Source of the DNA: Sphaerolaimus hirsutus
Lineage: Eukaryota > Nematoda > Chromadorea > Monhysterida > Sphaerolaimidae
Direction: 5' to 3'
Length of the DNA: 64,000 bases
Assembly (NCBI GenBank): GCA_964036195.1
Contig: OZ038454.1
Span: forward strand, 8,370,001-8,434,000
Below are positions 9,494-24,400 of the stretch, piece after piece. Positions within the stretch are counted from its first letter, which is position 1, and every line of letters begins with the position of its first letter. The translations under genes and the position numbers were made by a program. The notes under the pieces are model-generated. The model was not told the DNA's origin. It did no database searches and saw only the letters and a list, made by a program, of their open reading frames with translations.

Positions 9494-12400
9494 GTGCGTT
9501 GTGTGTATTAGTCTGTTTCGTTGGCTAAATGCCAAATTTTTGCCGAAGTCGCACGCAGTGATCTTTTCGCAGAGATTTGAATGGCATCGCAATACCATAC
9601 AAGGATTTTGGATGTCAAAGTCTGGAGGAGTTTGTAAAAAAATTGGAAGGCGAAGGGCACCTCAGGGTGAGCTTTTCACATGATTGTTCTTTTGCCAAAC
9701 GATTTAAAAAAATAAGTTTCTTAAAAAATGGCAGCATCTAATCCGACTTTTTAAAATGGTAGTAAAATTATTTTCAATCACACGGTGGAAAGTGATTTGA
9801 AAGAAAACAAATGGATCAGGCTATTTATGGCAAATTGGCACCCGTCCAAGTTATCGGTTACGTATTGTACAAATGAGAGTGAAAGCACTCAAAGTGCTGA
9901 AAATAGCTTAAAGCGGCGTTTACACTGCGAGCTGTGCCAGCAAACTTTTTTCTGTCGGCAATGGACATTTTGTCACGACAACGCACAAATTTTACAGAAA
10001 TTTCGCATGTGCCGACAAAAAAGCCTCGTTAAAAAGAAACCGAACCGACAACGAAAATATGATGAAAAAGCCTCGTTGAACTCTGAGCGAACCGACAACG
10101 AAGATTTGGACGGATGGGCAAGTGCAAAGTTTTGAAAAGTGCGTACGTTTACCCGAAAAATACGCGTCCGCGAGTACGCGGTAAATACATTTACATATAC
10201 TTTAAAAAAGTACTGTACACACTTGTACGCGTACATTTTCAAAGCATACGCGTACGGAAAATGTATTTCAGAAATTTCAATGTGGGACATTTACTGCTCA
10301 AACCGCAAGCTTTAAACAAAATGGCACCATAATGTGATGAATAAACTCAGGTAATATGGTCTGTTGTATGTTCCACATAAAAATTATCCCATATTACCAT
10401 CGTTATTTCTATTGTGGCAGAAATATAACCAATTTTTCGTTCATTATTCAGTTGGCACATGGTAGATTTCCGTGCAATGTGTATGTGTGTTGTCGATAAG
10501 TTATATTTAAAAAGTCATCATATTTATCTATCATTTTCTTACAGAAAAACATTGTTTACGTATGAAAACGTGCCCAATTTTACATATTATATGAAGGAAA
10601 GTACTTGTTTCATCACTCACAAGAAAAGTACCCACATTTACGCGTAAGTACGAGTAAAAAAAGTATTCGACGTTTTCTGTACTTTGTGGTGAGTAGAAAA
10701 AATACTTTACGTTTACATATACTTTTGAAAAAGTTCAGTAATTCTAACAACTCTTGGCAAGTGTGATCATTTTTGGAATGAGATATGAATCATAGTTGTT
10801 TATACGTATTTACTTTTACTCGATAAATACGTACACTCGAGTACAGAGTAAATAAGTTTACGTTTCCTCGGAAAAAAGTTTCTGTACTCGCGTTTACGTA
10901 TGCTTTTTGAAAGTACTAGAGTACAGAAAATGTATTTCTGATATTCCATTATACAGGTGTTTTGAAGGCATGGGATGGAGAAAGGGGTGAAATAAGCAAA
11001 AAATAAAGAGAAAAATGGCCAAAAATGTGAATTTAATATGATTTATAGCTATAGAGACTAAAAATAGGCTTATTTTATGTTGAAATTGGTAAAAATATGA
11101 AAATTAGTGATTGTGATTTTGAAAATTCAGGCAAAATTTTCAAAAATACTTACCTTTACGTTTTCCAGCAGAAAAAGTACATTAACTCACATTTACTCAT
11201 GAGTAAAAGTAAAAAAAAATTACTTTATGTTTTCTGTACTCAGGGGGTGAATACTAAATAAATAAAAATAAAGGGGGTGAAAAAAATACTTTACGATTAC
11301 GTATACTTTGAAAAAAGTTTGGTACTTTTAACAACTCTGGTATGAATTGCACTATTTTTAACAAAAACAGGGCAGCCTACCATAAAATACCTAACCCCTC
11401 AAATTATCCCTCCTGCGTGAATTACCTACTGCCTTGAATTATTCCCCCACGTGAATTACTTAACCCCTAGAATTACCCCCCTGTGAATTAACCTACTGGG
11501 GGGGGGGGGCTGCTTGTTTACGGAGGCCAGCTCAGCCCCCCCCCCTAAAATTTTAGCTACATAGTGGTTGAATGGCGCCATTAGTAAGCGCCACGCCATG
11601 GCACCATTGGCGTTGGCATCAGCGCCATGGAATGCTGTATAGTTATGTAAATATACATACAAAACAGCAAAAACACAGCATTGAGTGTACTTATAACGAT
11701 TTGCGGCCACATGGAGCAAATCGAATGATAATACCGTATTTCTGGTGAAGAACGCGAACTTGCGCGGAAAATTTTTTATGCTGACATTAAAAAAGTTGAA
11801 TTTTCCAGTCACTTTCTGGTCTCGCCTGGGGAGGAGGGGCTGCAGCCCCCTCCCCGCCCTCCCCCCTGGATACGGCCCTGCGTAGGTTTCCATACTAGGT
11901 GTTTAGCCGGCATTACAGCTCAGCGGCGTTTGATGTGAAATGATGACGTATTAGAAGATAATTAGAAAATAATTATTATTAAATAAGTTATTTATTTTAT
12001 GTCAAAATTTACACATTTTATGTCAACATTTTAAATCAAACATTTTATGTCAACAACAAAACTTTAATATAAAATAACTACTTAAATAATGATTATTTTA
12101 TAAAAAATTTTTTGGGACATAACACACAATTACTAGAACTATCTAATTCTGAAATTTCAACACTATACCTTTGTATTTATATTTTGATGTAATCAATTTT
12201 ACAACATAATTTCAAGTCATCATTTCATGTCAAATGCCGCTGAGCTGTAATCCGCTGAGCTGTACTTACTCAGAACTAGGGATGGCTGGCTTTTTGTTTC
12301 AAAAGTTTTCAATTACTGGTTCACATGAATAACTTGTGAACGAGTGGAGCTATCACGGGGATTCTTTCAGGGATCCTTTCCTTTTCAGGGATCCTTTCCT

Positions 12401-15400
12401 TTTCAGGGATCCTTTCCTTTTCAGGGATCCTTTCCTTTTCAGGGATCCTTTCCTTTTCAGGGATCCTTTCCTTTTCAGGGATCCTTTCCTTTTCAGGGAT
12501 CCTTTCCTTTTCAGGGATCCTTTCCTTTTCAGGGATCCTTTCCTATTCAGTTGTTAATGTTGGCCTAACATTTGACGTCAATCCAACCATCCAGTGACAA
12601 GTTATTTGAAAACTTGCGATAACTCAAACTCTGGGTCTGGGAGCTTTTGAAGAAAAAAACAGTTTTATTTAAAAATATGTTTGATTTAAAAAACGGAATT
12701 GTTGAAAAAACGTTTTTTCCATCCCCACTGAGCACTCGAGTATATGTATTTATTGAGTAAAAGTAAATATGTTTAGTAAATACTATGCTGCCAAGTAGAT
12801 GCAGAGGTCTAAATATAACTTATATTTACTTATATATCAACTTATATAAGTATTGGTAAAGCTATTAGCAAAGCTTGATAAAGATGGTAAAGGTAAAGCT
12901 TGATTATTATTGGTAAAGCTTAATTTGCCAAGTTGGCAGTAAATTCGCAGAATTCACACCATTATTCAGATATTATCATAATGTATTCAGTGTATTCAGA
13001 GTGAGAATATTGAGGGGGGATGTCAAAGGGAGGGGGTTAAATCGAGGGGGGTATTATTTCGCCAGAAATTTTTTTGTTGTTTGTAATGTACGCAGAGGTA
13101 GAAAAATGTGACAAAAACCACCATCTATGAGTCTACAGACTTTAACAAGTATTTCGATGGTATAAACCATCATTATAATGTAACACAGTCATTGTTTTTA
13201 ACATGTGTTATGCTTTGCCAGTTCACAAAACGCACCTTTTGTCATGTACCGTATTTTCTCAAATAGTTCCCCTGGGGAATTATTTTTTTCCTCACACTTT
13301 TTTGAGGAGGCAACTATTCAAGGGGGGAATTATTTTTTTGTCAAAATTTTAAAGCACAGTTCTTTCAATTTATTTCACAATACATGCACGTTTAATTAAA
13401 CAACATGCTATTCTTGTTGAAATCAACTACACAACATACATGTGTCCCAATAGGTATAGCTATGCCCTTTCCCATCGGTAGTGCACATTGTATTTTTGCA
13501 CACCAGATGCATTTGCATTTGATGACACATTCAAGGCCCAGACGCAGCAGCTCTTCTGCTTATGCTTGCTTCATTGATGTTTTTAAGTATGTGTAGTATT
13601 TTTTGAGCATCAGTGGGAGGAACTATTCGAGGGGTGATTGTTTTTCCCTCACTCACCTCACAAGGAGGGAACTATTCAAAGGGGAAACTATTCAAGGGGG
13701 AAACTATTCGAGAGGGGGGAACTATTCAGGAAAATACAGTATTTACATTCTACTGTATTTCCTCGAAATACCCCCAGGGGGTTTATTTTTTCAGAGTGAG
13801 AATTTTGAGGGCGGATTAAACGAGGGAGGGGGGTATTTCGAGGGGGTTTATTGTTTCGCCGGAAATTTTTTGAAATCCCAGTACTAAATTGTCGTCTGAA
13901 ACGTACGCAGACGTCGAAAAATGCATCAAAAATCATCATTTATAAGGCTATAAAGACTTGTATAAGTGTGTAGGTAGACTAGTGATGGAAAAGCGCCAGA
14001 AAAAAGGGTGCCAGGCGCCAATGCATTGCGCCATTCAGAAAGTGGGCGCCAAGGACGCCACAGAAAAAGGGCGCCAGGCGCCAAGGGCGCCATGGCGCCA
14101 TTCTGAAAGCGGGCGCCAGGCGCCAAGGGCGCCACGGAAAGAGGGCACCAAGCGCCAAGGGCGCCATGGCGCCATTTGAAAAATAGGGCGCCAGGCGCCA
14201 AGGGCGCCAGGATAAATAAGTGCATACAACACCCTGCGTGTGCTAAAAGTGTTTCTACAGCACCAGTATACTCGGTGTACATGATACTCTGCCCTCGCAC
14301 TGATTTATGTCTCGTGTTTGAAGCGTGCCAATGATTATCTAATCTTGCGATTTCCGTAAAAAGATGAAAAAATTCATCGATGTGAATATGTTAATGAATA
14401 ACATTATAACAACAATCAGTTTTGTCATCTTTTTATGAAACTCGCACGCGTTAACCATCGTTGGCACACTTCCAGCGGGAACCACATGTGCAAGGTGTAA
14501 AGTAACCAGAGTATACATGCATTCACTACTAAATCTGCGTTCTCCACTGTGTAATGAACAAAGACAACACTAGCAACAAAAAAATTCAAGTAAAATTCAC
14601 ATGACAATTCAAACACAATGGATATTGTCATTTGACAACAATCCATTCACTTCAAATTGACTTTTCCAATCATGTTTCCTCAAAATGGACAAAACAAAAC
14701 GGAATTGCAATGATTTGAATCCGTTGATTTATGATTTTGCATGTTCAACGTTCCATCATTATCGTCTTCTGATCTGTCAGACACAACTGATGAACCGTTG
14801 CACAAAAGATTTATACCCACTCACACCACTTCGTCCATTTCCTGGCGAATTTAGATGATCCATGAATGCGTTTTTCATCTTTTTTTCCATTTATACAGCA
14901 CTCACCTTGACCCTGCTGGTGCCTTTTTGGCGCCCTTTAAAAGCAGGGCGCCAGGCGCCAAGGGCGCCACGGAAAAAGGGCGCCAAGCGCCAAGGGCGCC
15001 ATGGCGCCTTTCAGAATGTGGGCGCCAGGCGCCAAGGGCGCCACAGAAAAAGGGCGCCAAGCGCCAATGGCATCCATTCCATCACTAGGTATAAACACTG
15101 TTCTCACATAACAGAGTCACGTATGACAAACCGCAGCCTTTGTCATTTACATTCTCTATACACTAAATTTGGGGGGGGGGTATTTCGAGGGCGGGGTTAT
15201 AAGTTCATAGTGTCCACTTTGAGGGGGGTATTTCGAGGGGGGTATTTCGAAGGAATACGGTTTTTACACTCAATTGGAGAGGGGGTATTTCAAGGGGGAG
15301 CTAATAAATTTACAGTGGCCATTTTGAGGGGCGTGTTTCGAGAGGGGGAGGGGGTATTTCGAGGAAATACAGTGTATAAATACACACCAGGTTAAAACTG

Positions 15401-18400
15401 TTTTTTTCTACTTCATTGGGGCCATTTTTGCCGTTTTTTATTTTTGTCGGTTTGGGTCTCGTTAACGAGACCCGAACCGACAAATCGAGCAAAAATGAGG
15501 ACAGTCGCGTGCGTCTTGTTTCAGTTTGTTGGCACATTGCCGTCACAAGCTGTGAACGTGTTTTTATATTTTATTGTGCCAACATTTATCATTCCAATGG
15601 AATGGCAGGTTTTGCACATTTTTGCACTCATGAAAGCAATAGAATGGCAGGTAGATATTATTAGGGTGTAAACTAAGTTTCTTATTTTATTGCCATCTCA
15701 TACAAATATTTACACATTCCTGCATTCCATTCTGTTGTACACATGTTTACACATTCCTTCACCGGTTTTGATGCCCTTCGAGTATGTTTGGGTTTGGGGT
15801 CTGGGCTTTGACGAAAAAATTTTGTTTCCTCGAATATTCAGCCAGTCCTGAGATAAGGGGGGTCTCAAAAACATGGTCATTTTGCATGGCCGATCTGGCC
15901 GATCAACTTCCAAGCTTAATAATGTGTCCATTTCTGGGCCGATTCTGACCGTTCAACATTCAAAATGATCGGCACAACCTGTAGAGTACATTTTTGAGGT
16001 TGGCTTAGTGATGTTAACATCCCTTATACCGATTTGACGCAGTTTTTCAACACAAAAAATGTTTCTGAACATGCTATCATATAGTTTAGACGACGAGAAT
16101 TCATACCGGAAAATTATTTCTCTCAATATCTCTTTCCAATAAAACGTTAAACTGCCACTTCAGAACTTCAAAAATCACTAATCCGACCTCAAAATGGCAT
16201 CTACAGGTCATGCCAATCATTCTGCCAAGTGTTGAACAATCAAAATCAGCCCAGAAATGGCCGAGTTATTAGCCTTCAAATTCTATTGACTGGATAGGCC
16301 ATGTAAAATGACAACCGTAAATCCTCGAATAAGTCCCCCCCCCCCCTCGAAGCAGGCTGAGGAAAAAATAACTCCCCCCCTCGAATAACTCCCCCCTATT
16401 TTATGGGTGGGAAAGGAGTCCACGTATAAAAAAACGTATTTATGTATACGTTCATAAAAATTATGCATTGTTTTGCATTTGATGCACACTAACATTGATT
16501 TCATTCCATGAATAATGGGATTTCTATACTGGCTTAGACCTTTATGCAACTAACTTAACCCCATTCAGTTGATGTATTGATCATGCTTTTTACTCAAAAT
16601 TCCGACGAAAAAATAACTCCCCCCTCGAATAACTCCCCCCCCCCTCGAATAAGTCCCCCCTCAAAAAATTCTGAGGAAAAAATAACTCCCCCGGGGACTT
16701 ATTCAAGGATTTACGGTATTCTTTATTGGACCCCTTTTATCGCAAGACTGGGGGATTATTCGAGGAAACAAATTTTTTTGTCATAGCCCAGACCCCAAAC
16801 CCCAACATACTCAAAGGGCATGAAAATCAGCCAACATACAACAGAATGGGAATATTCATTTCTGAGATTGCAAAACATATTAGAAACATAGTTTACACCC
16901 TAATACATTGGAAATGAAATATACATACATTACATATTTCGTGAAATGAGTTGATGGAAACATGCTTGAATATTTTGATGAAATAATAATTCCCCCCTTG
17001 AATAATTCCCCCCCTCAAATAGTTCCCCCCTCAAAAATGTCTGATGAAATAATAATCCCCCAGGGGGATTATTCAAGCAAATACGGTATATACCATATTA
17101 CCTCAAATTAATCCCCCCTTTGAATTACCCCCCCTCGAATTAACCGCCCTCAAAATGGGCTGGGGAAATAAACCCCCCCCCTAGGGCTCGAAACTCGATT
17201 TTTTTCAAACTCGAGTTTGAGTCGCAACTCCAAATTTTTTCCGGTCGAGTCGGCGAGTCGAGTCAGGCAAGCCAGTGAAAAGTCGAGTTGAGTCAAATTT
17301 TTTTTTTGAAAAATATGTTAAAAAGTTCATATCAAAATTGATTTTTAGGACATTATTCAATGGAAACCCTGACTCGAAATTTGCCAATATTTCGAGTCGA
17401 GTCAGGCAAAAACCTCGAGTCTCGAGTTTGGGCCATATTTCTCCGGTCGAGTCAGACGAGTCGAGTCGGTACCCTGTTTTACCCTCGAGTCACGAGTCGA
17501 GTCGAGTCGAGTCGAGTCGAGTTCGAGCCCTACCCCCCCCCTCGAAATACCCCCCCTCCAGAATGATTTACATCATGTATACAATGTACATGATGTATTT
17601 ATTACTGCTTATTTGTATTGCAGCTGCACATAGACTTGTTTGTGTAGCAATCTACGTTTTTATGTCCAAATACATCCTGTTTGGATGCATTCATTACCTG
17701 TTTTGGGTATGAAAATGCCAACTTTTTACTACTATCCTTACGGAAAATTTCTGACAAAATAATAAAAAAACCCTCAAATTGAACCCCACTCGAATTAACC
17801 CCCCTCAAATTTTTCTGGCAAAATAATAAACCCCCGTGGGGGTATTTCGAAGTAATACGGTAAGTATGTAGCTAGTATAAACCCTGACATTTTACAGGGT
17901 CTTTTACATGACACATGACATTTTACACTTTACAGGGTATTTTACATGGTCTTGAACTGCCCCCTGTGGGTATTTCAAGGAAGATAAATTCAAGGGGGGG
18001 ATAATTCGAGGTAATACAGCATATGCATTCCCCCTATCACTCACTACACCACTCCCTCATACACTTTTATAAGCAACTGTGGTAAAGTCGGTGTCGTCAC
18101 AAAAAAATGAAAAAAACACGTTCGCAGCTCGTGGCGACAATCGACAACAAAAATCAGGCTCACATAAAAACATTTTTTTTCTTGTGACGACAAGCGCTCA
18201 TCATCGCATTGTCGCCAATCAAAAGCTTGTGCCAACAACAAGATTTTTTCGATCAAAAAAAGCGAACCGACAACATCAAATTTTTCAAATGCTCATAACT
18301 CTGGAACAAAAAGGCCGATTTATCTGAAATTTGGCATGTGAGTGGACCTAACTAATGAGTATACTTAACTGTTTTTTCTTGCAGATATGGAACTTCATTT

Positions 18401-21400
18401 CAGATTTATAAACTTTTTTCACTTTTTGATTTGTCGGCACATTTTGCAGTGTAAACGCCGCTTAAATTAGCCCCATTTTGCCCACTTTTACTTCACTTCA
18501 CTATTCATGTCATAATCGGTATTCTTGTCTATATACATGGTTATATAATTATTTTTGGCCTATTTTATTTATAGCGATTGCGAAAAAAATTTTGGCGGGC
18601 TTCTTTTTGGCAAGCTGACAATTTGTCATTCGTGGTATTTCCCAAACAAATGGCCAAAACTGTTAGACATGCACTATTAATTTTGCAATTTTTGCGTGCA
18701 TGTGCCCATTTTCACGCACATATTGACAGTGAGGGTTGTTTTCATTGTTTTTGTTAATGTTTTTTTTTTGTGGCAAACCTTCCAGTTCTACATGCTATTT
18801 ACCGGATGGCTGATGTTTTTAACGTTTTTCTTTAAAAAATGTTGTTGCTGTTTTTAAACATGGGCATCGAGTTAACCGTTTTTAACACCAGCCAAAACTT
18901 TTAGGTGCTTTAACTTAAGCACTATGTAATGTTTTGCGTGCAAGTGCGCAACTTCACACCCCCATTACCATTGGTGGTGGTTTTCATTGGTTTTGAGGCA
19001 AATTTAGTGTGAAAGCAATTTGTTCTTTTGCTTTTGTGTAATAATAAGTCTTGATATGTTAGTGTAGTATATAACATTCAGTCGATATGCTCCCACACTC
19101 CCTCTGTTTTTTTTTTTAAAAAACAACAACATTTTTGAAAAAGGACGGTTAAACAAACATCGACCATCCCTACTCATAACCATATTTATCTGGAAGCTTT
19201 TGAAAAAAAACACGTTAAAAACGTTTTTTTTTCTAAAAAAACACTGGTCGTTGAAAAAAACGTGTACCACACTGCGACATTGTACCCAAAAAAAATCCGG
19301 TAAAATCGCGCGCAGTTGCGGTCGGTAAATGGCACTCTGATGGTCGACGGCGTGCCCACGAAGGATGTCAGCCACGTGGTCAATTTGGTGCAGCGAACAA
19401 AAAGTAAATCGAGGCGCGGCGGTCGCGGCGGCGGCCAGCTGGCCGGTTTGTCCATGCCGCGGCACCAGCAGCGCGGCGGCGGCGGCTTTTTCAATGCCGC
19501 CAGCGCCCGCGGACTTGTCTTCGCCCCGCGCGGCGGGCGGCCGCAACCTGCCGCCAGGTTCGCTCCTTCGCTGGCGAGACCGCAGGCTACTAATAGGGTT
19601 CGCTTTTAGGGACTATATTTTTTAAAAGTTGAAGGTTCACTATTCGGTTTCGAATGTTTCAAATGTCGCTTCACACAGCGATTTTAAAAATAAGTTCGAA
19701 AGTTTTTTTTGGCAAAGTATAAATACCGTATTTCTTCTAATAGAAAAGTGCTGTTCTATTTTTTTAAACTTATTTACCTGCCGTTCTATTGGAGGTTGAT
19801 AGAACGGCGCTCTTCTATTAGAAGAAATACGGTATTCATACCTTGCCAAAAAAACGTTCGAACTTATTTTCAAAATCGCTCTGTGTGGAGCGCCAATGAA
19901 TATTGACGTTTGGTGTAGGCTGCAAGGCCCATCAGATCATGTTCGATCGAAGCGTAACACACTCATCATGAAAAGGTGGTTTGAAAGTCAAAATTTCTTG
20001 TTCGCAAAAAAACACAACAACAAACAAACAGTTTTCCAACACCAAGCCAACTATTCTTCTCTCCAGCGGTTTCGTAGATTTTCATATAAACACCTTCCCG
20101 GTCAGGTCCGGCGCCGAAAATTTCTTAAAATCATCAAAGATTGGGGGGGGGGTCAGGGGATAGTGGCCAAACATTTGCCTCCGGGATATATAGATAGTTG
20201 AGCGGCCTAAGGGATTTGGGGGGTAACCCCCCCCCCCCAAAAAAAAACAACCCCTGTTAACCCTGCTTGTCACAATAGCCTATGTACACAGGTGCCTCCG
20301 GGAGGTTCTTGGGCTTCGGCTGTGCGAAACGTGTCCAGCAGTGTTCAGAATCCAGCGGTTGTGCGACAACCGCTCAACCAAATTCAACAGCCCGCTTTTG
20401 TTCCGCTGCCGGTGTGTGTTTTTTTTGACTCATTTCACTTTACATGGACGTGCGTGATGAATGGGTTTTATTTGAGAAAAGGTGTTTTGAATATTGGTAA
20501 TCGCGGTGGCACATTTTTACATTTTAAGATACATCAGTGTCATTTAAATTTCAATATTTTTCTTTTTGGCTGGTTCAACGTGTATCATGGTAGTTCCTGG
20601 CGATTTCTACCTGTGCCAACTTTTTTTTCGGGACACTCAGTAGAGAGTAACGCTTGTTTCAATGTTTTGCCTTGGAGAAGGGTTCAAACGGGATCCCACT
20701 CCCGAATCCCGAGAAATTTCGGGATTTTGTGGTCCCGATCCCGAAGCCGCAATCCCGATCCCGTAATTTGAAAAAGCCAATCCCGATCCCGAGATTTTGA
20801 ACACCCCAATCCCGATCCCGAAAAAAATGCCCAAATCCCGATCCCGGAAAAATTCACACACACAAAAGGTGCCAGATATGGCACTTTTAAAGGACCGTTT
20901 TGTATGCATTTTGCAAAAATTTTGCGCGCCAGCGCGCATTTCCTCCACCTCCCTCTCTATCTCTGTTGCGTGGGAATGGACACTACTAATGTATGTATGA
21001 TACAGTGCCCATTACCATAGTTAAAGGTTAATATTTACACATGCATATATGGTAGACAGTGGTGTGAATGCCAATGCCCAAATGAATCTATAGCATTGTT
21101 TTGTATGCCAATTCAATCCAATGCTTCTGGCATCCATTGTTTTTGGTGTTTTGGGTCATTTTGTGAAATATCAGGAGAAAAAACCCCTGAAAACCAATTT
21201 TTTAGGCCTAAATCCCGATCCCGAAAAACGCCAATCCCGATCCCGAAAGGTCAATCCCGATCCCGAAATCTCAAAAAGCCAATCCCGATCCCGAGAGGCC
21301 AATCCCGATCCCGAAATTTCAAAAAGCCAATCCCGATCCCGAAAAGTCAATCCCGTTTGAACCCTACTTTGGGGCCACTAGTATAAATAGTATTTAGAGT

Positions 21401-24400
21401 GGGAGGGCGACCCTAAAACGCTCCATCCAGGGGTCTCCTAGCTTTTGGCCCTCCGGGGGTTGGATAGATAGCTGAGCGGCCTCCGGAATAGATTGATAGC
21501 TGGAAAAAAATGGGGGAGGGGGTACGATAAATATTCTTTTTGAAGGGTGTAGAAGGAAAAAGGGAGAAAAATAGCTCAAAAGGTGTAAAATAGCTCAAAA
21601 TGGTTATACAAGAGCATATAGTAATAAAATAGCTGAAAATAGGTAAATAGAAACAAGAACTAATGATTTTGGGGGTGAAAATCTATAAAATAGTGATTTT
21701 TGAGCATTGGGTTACCGTTTCTCAAAAATCGCTCCAGCAGATAGGTAGATAGCGGAGCGATTTGGGTGGGGGGGTTACGGGGTAAATAGTAGCCCAAAAT
21801 TTTGCCTCCGGGGTAGATAGATAGATGAGCGGCCTTTGGTTAGATAGATAGCTGGGCGGTTTGGGGGGGTAACCCCCCTCTAACCCCCCCCCCCCCATTG
21901 GAGACCCCTGGCTCCATCTAACCCTTTATGTTTACTGATACGCTTTTGCAAACTATGTCGTTGCGGTGCTACCGTATCCTTATTTTGTTATGTAAATAGA
22001 TATGAAGTACTAAAAATCTTTAGCATATTTGCAACATTTTTTGTCCTTCAAATGGGCATTCGAACCAAGGTTCAAACGGGATTGACTTTTCGGGATCGGG
22101 ATTAGCATTTTTATTTTTGGGATCGGGATTGGGATTATCCCGGGATCCTGGGATTTTGACCAAAGTCATGTTATAGAGGGGTTTTCTCTATTTTTTTCTA
22201 GAAAAGTTCTGAAAAAACACATGAATTTCAGAGAAGTGGCATAAAATTCACACAGGATATTTCGGTTCACATTTCTCAGTTCTAAAAGTCTTCTTTTCAT
22301 TTAAAAAATAAATAAATTGGTCTAAATTTTGCTGGATCGGGTTCGGAATTTGAATATTCTCGGGATCGGAATTTTCAGATTTCGGGATCGGGATTGGCTT
22401 TTCGGTATGGTGACCGCTGAATTCCGTAAATTATTATATTGATCCCGTTTGAACCTTTCAACCCTTCGTTAATTCAAGTTAGACTCCTCCCACCAAACCA
22501 CCCAGCGGCCAGCCGTTGTCGCCCATTCGGCCCCTCATCCGAGCTCATTCAGTCATTCAGTGCCGTCGGCAGTTGGAGCGGGATTTTTTACTGCCCAGCG
22601 AGCCCCCTTTTCTGCCCGCCCTCCACCCTACGTGAGTTTGTTTCGTTGTTTGGGAGCTTTTTGGAAGCTCGCCAAGTCCCTTGTACACATGTTCTTTTCA
22701 TTGGCGCACCGTAGACTGAAATTTAGCGTTCGGCCTCGGCCGCTGTAGGTTTTTACACGCGGAAATTAGAAATTCCATAGAACACAAATACTGAACAAAC
22801 AAAACTAAAATATTCTAACACAACTAAAGCTGAACGAAAATATTCAGTGTACCGTTCGACATTTCTGCAACGTACACTGAAATTTTGCGTTCAGCGTTCG
22901 AACGTTTTTGCACGCTGAACTGAACACGCTGAAGTACACAACGTTTTTGAGACGTAAAAATATCGGTACCGGTATTTATATTATTTTGCGCAATTAGATG
23001 CGAGCCGATTTTTTACGCTTCAAAAATGTGTTGTTTTAGATTTTGATTTCAGCGTGCTAACTCGTTCGAACGCTGAACGCAAAATTTCAGTGTACCGTTC
23101 GACATTGTGCGTGTGTGTCTGTGTGTGTGTGTGTTTCTCAACTCAACGTTTCGCTTTTGTACGTAGATGTATCCCGGGTATCGAATGCCGTTTCCATACA
23201 TGGGGATGCCGTTTTACCCCTATCCCGTGAGCCTACGTAACCTTTTCTAATCGTTCCTACGTTACTCATGTATGCTACTTTGTTACAGTATGTATGCTAT
23301 TTTTCCACGTTGCTTTGAATATTGCCTTCTTTTTGTTGGCAGAACATTTTACCGCATGTTTATTTAAACTTGGGTTTTATGGGTATGGATGGCCAAAAAA
23401 TGTTTTTAACGACCCTTTAAAAAACAAAAAAATTAAACGTTTTTTTTTGTATAAATAAAACGGGTTTGCTCCCAAATTTGGTTATGAGTCAACATATAAA
23501 GGTATATCAGACAATTGCCAGTACTTTGTGATGTTAAATATAGCCATAGAATGGCTGTGGAGCAATGGGATGGCATTATAAATGGTGATTTCTGTCAAAA
23601 ATATCCATTTTTTGTCGACTTGTTACGTATATCGCCTTTTGTCAAATGTTCGTGATCTCAAGTCAAGCTTTGCATGGAATAGTGCTTAAACAAGGTTATG
23701 AGCGAAGGCTCATACATTGACAGTGATGTTTCACACTGTAGAAGTATGTGGGATCACATTGGCTGGATATTTTTATACTACACTAACATATCACGGCCCA
23801 TTATTACACAATAGCATGAACAAATGGAAGCTTTCACACTAAAAATGCCTCATAACCAATGAAAACAACCACCAATGGTAATGTGTATGTCAAATTGCGT
23901 AATGCGTATGCGCGCGCAAAAAATTGCAAAATACCTAGTGCATGTCTACCATAAAATCAGTTTCCACCCAAGTGATCTTTATTTTAACAAATCAGATTTT
24001 TAAAAATCAGTTTGAAAAATCAACTGCCAACCCTAAGTGTTGTCATTAAAAAATTTACCTGTCACTTGATGTTTTCACTCGACTTTCCACTTATAACTTC
24101 GCCTACCACTTACACACACTTTTCTTGCCAGGTGCCACTCGGACCCCGTAAAATGTTTAAAAAAATTTGTCCGATGTTTCTCTCTGAGAAATGGTTTCGA
24201 TGCCTTTGTTTTTTAAAAACATTTTTTTAAACAACGGGCATCCCTAGTTATGAGAGACTTTTTGGAAAAATCAGTTGTTTCAAACTCAGGCAATTTCGTG
24301 GCTTGAGTGCAATTGTATCGTTACAACACTTTATTTTATTTTTAAATTTTTATCTTTCTTTATTCTTTTTTTTGTAAAATGGGAACTGATACTGGAATCT

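Noticed and set aside
12369-12548. CRISPR array
   Set aside because: Direct repeats have no spacers and the window is eukaryotic.
12336-12568. Open frames of repeated RDPFLF / QGSFPF
   Set aside because: A direct product of the 18-bp minisatellite; no start context, splice sites or domain.
13926-14300. GAPWRLAP-type ORFs on both strands
   Set aside because: Translation of GGCGCC repeat arrays; the same strings appear in all copies of the element.
17275-17712. 145-aa ORF
   Set aside because: Spans the GAGTC element and adjacent MITE; composition follows the repeat (SRVESSRVES).
20041-20110. Possible small exon between LOTUS-Tudor exons 3 and 4 (CTCTCCAG...GTCCGG)
   Set aside because: Would fit phase 0 but encodes an unremarkable basic stretch; no independent support.
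24012-24230. 72-aa plus ORF before exon 7
   Set aside because: Lies inside the TATGGATGG transposon; no splice or domain evidence.
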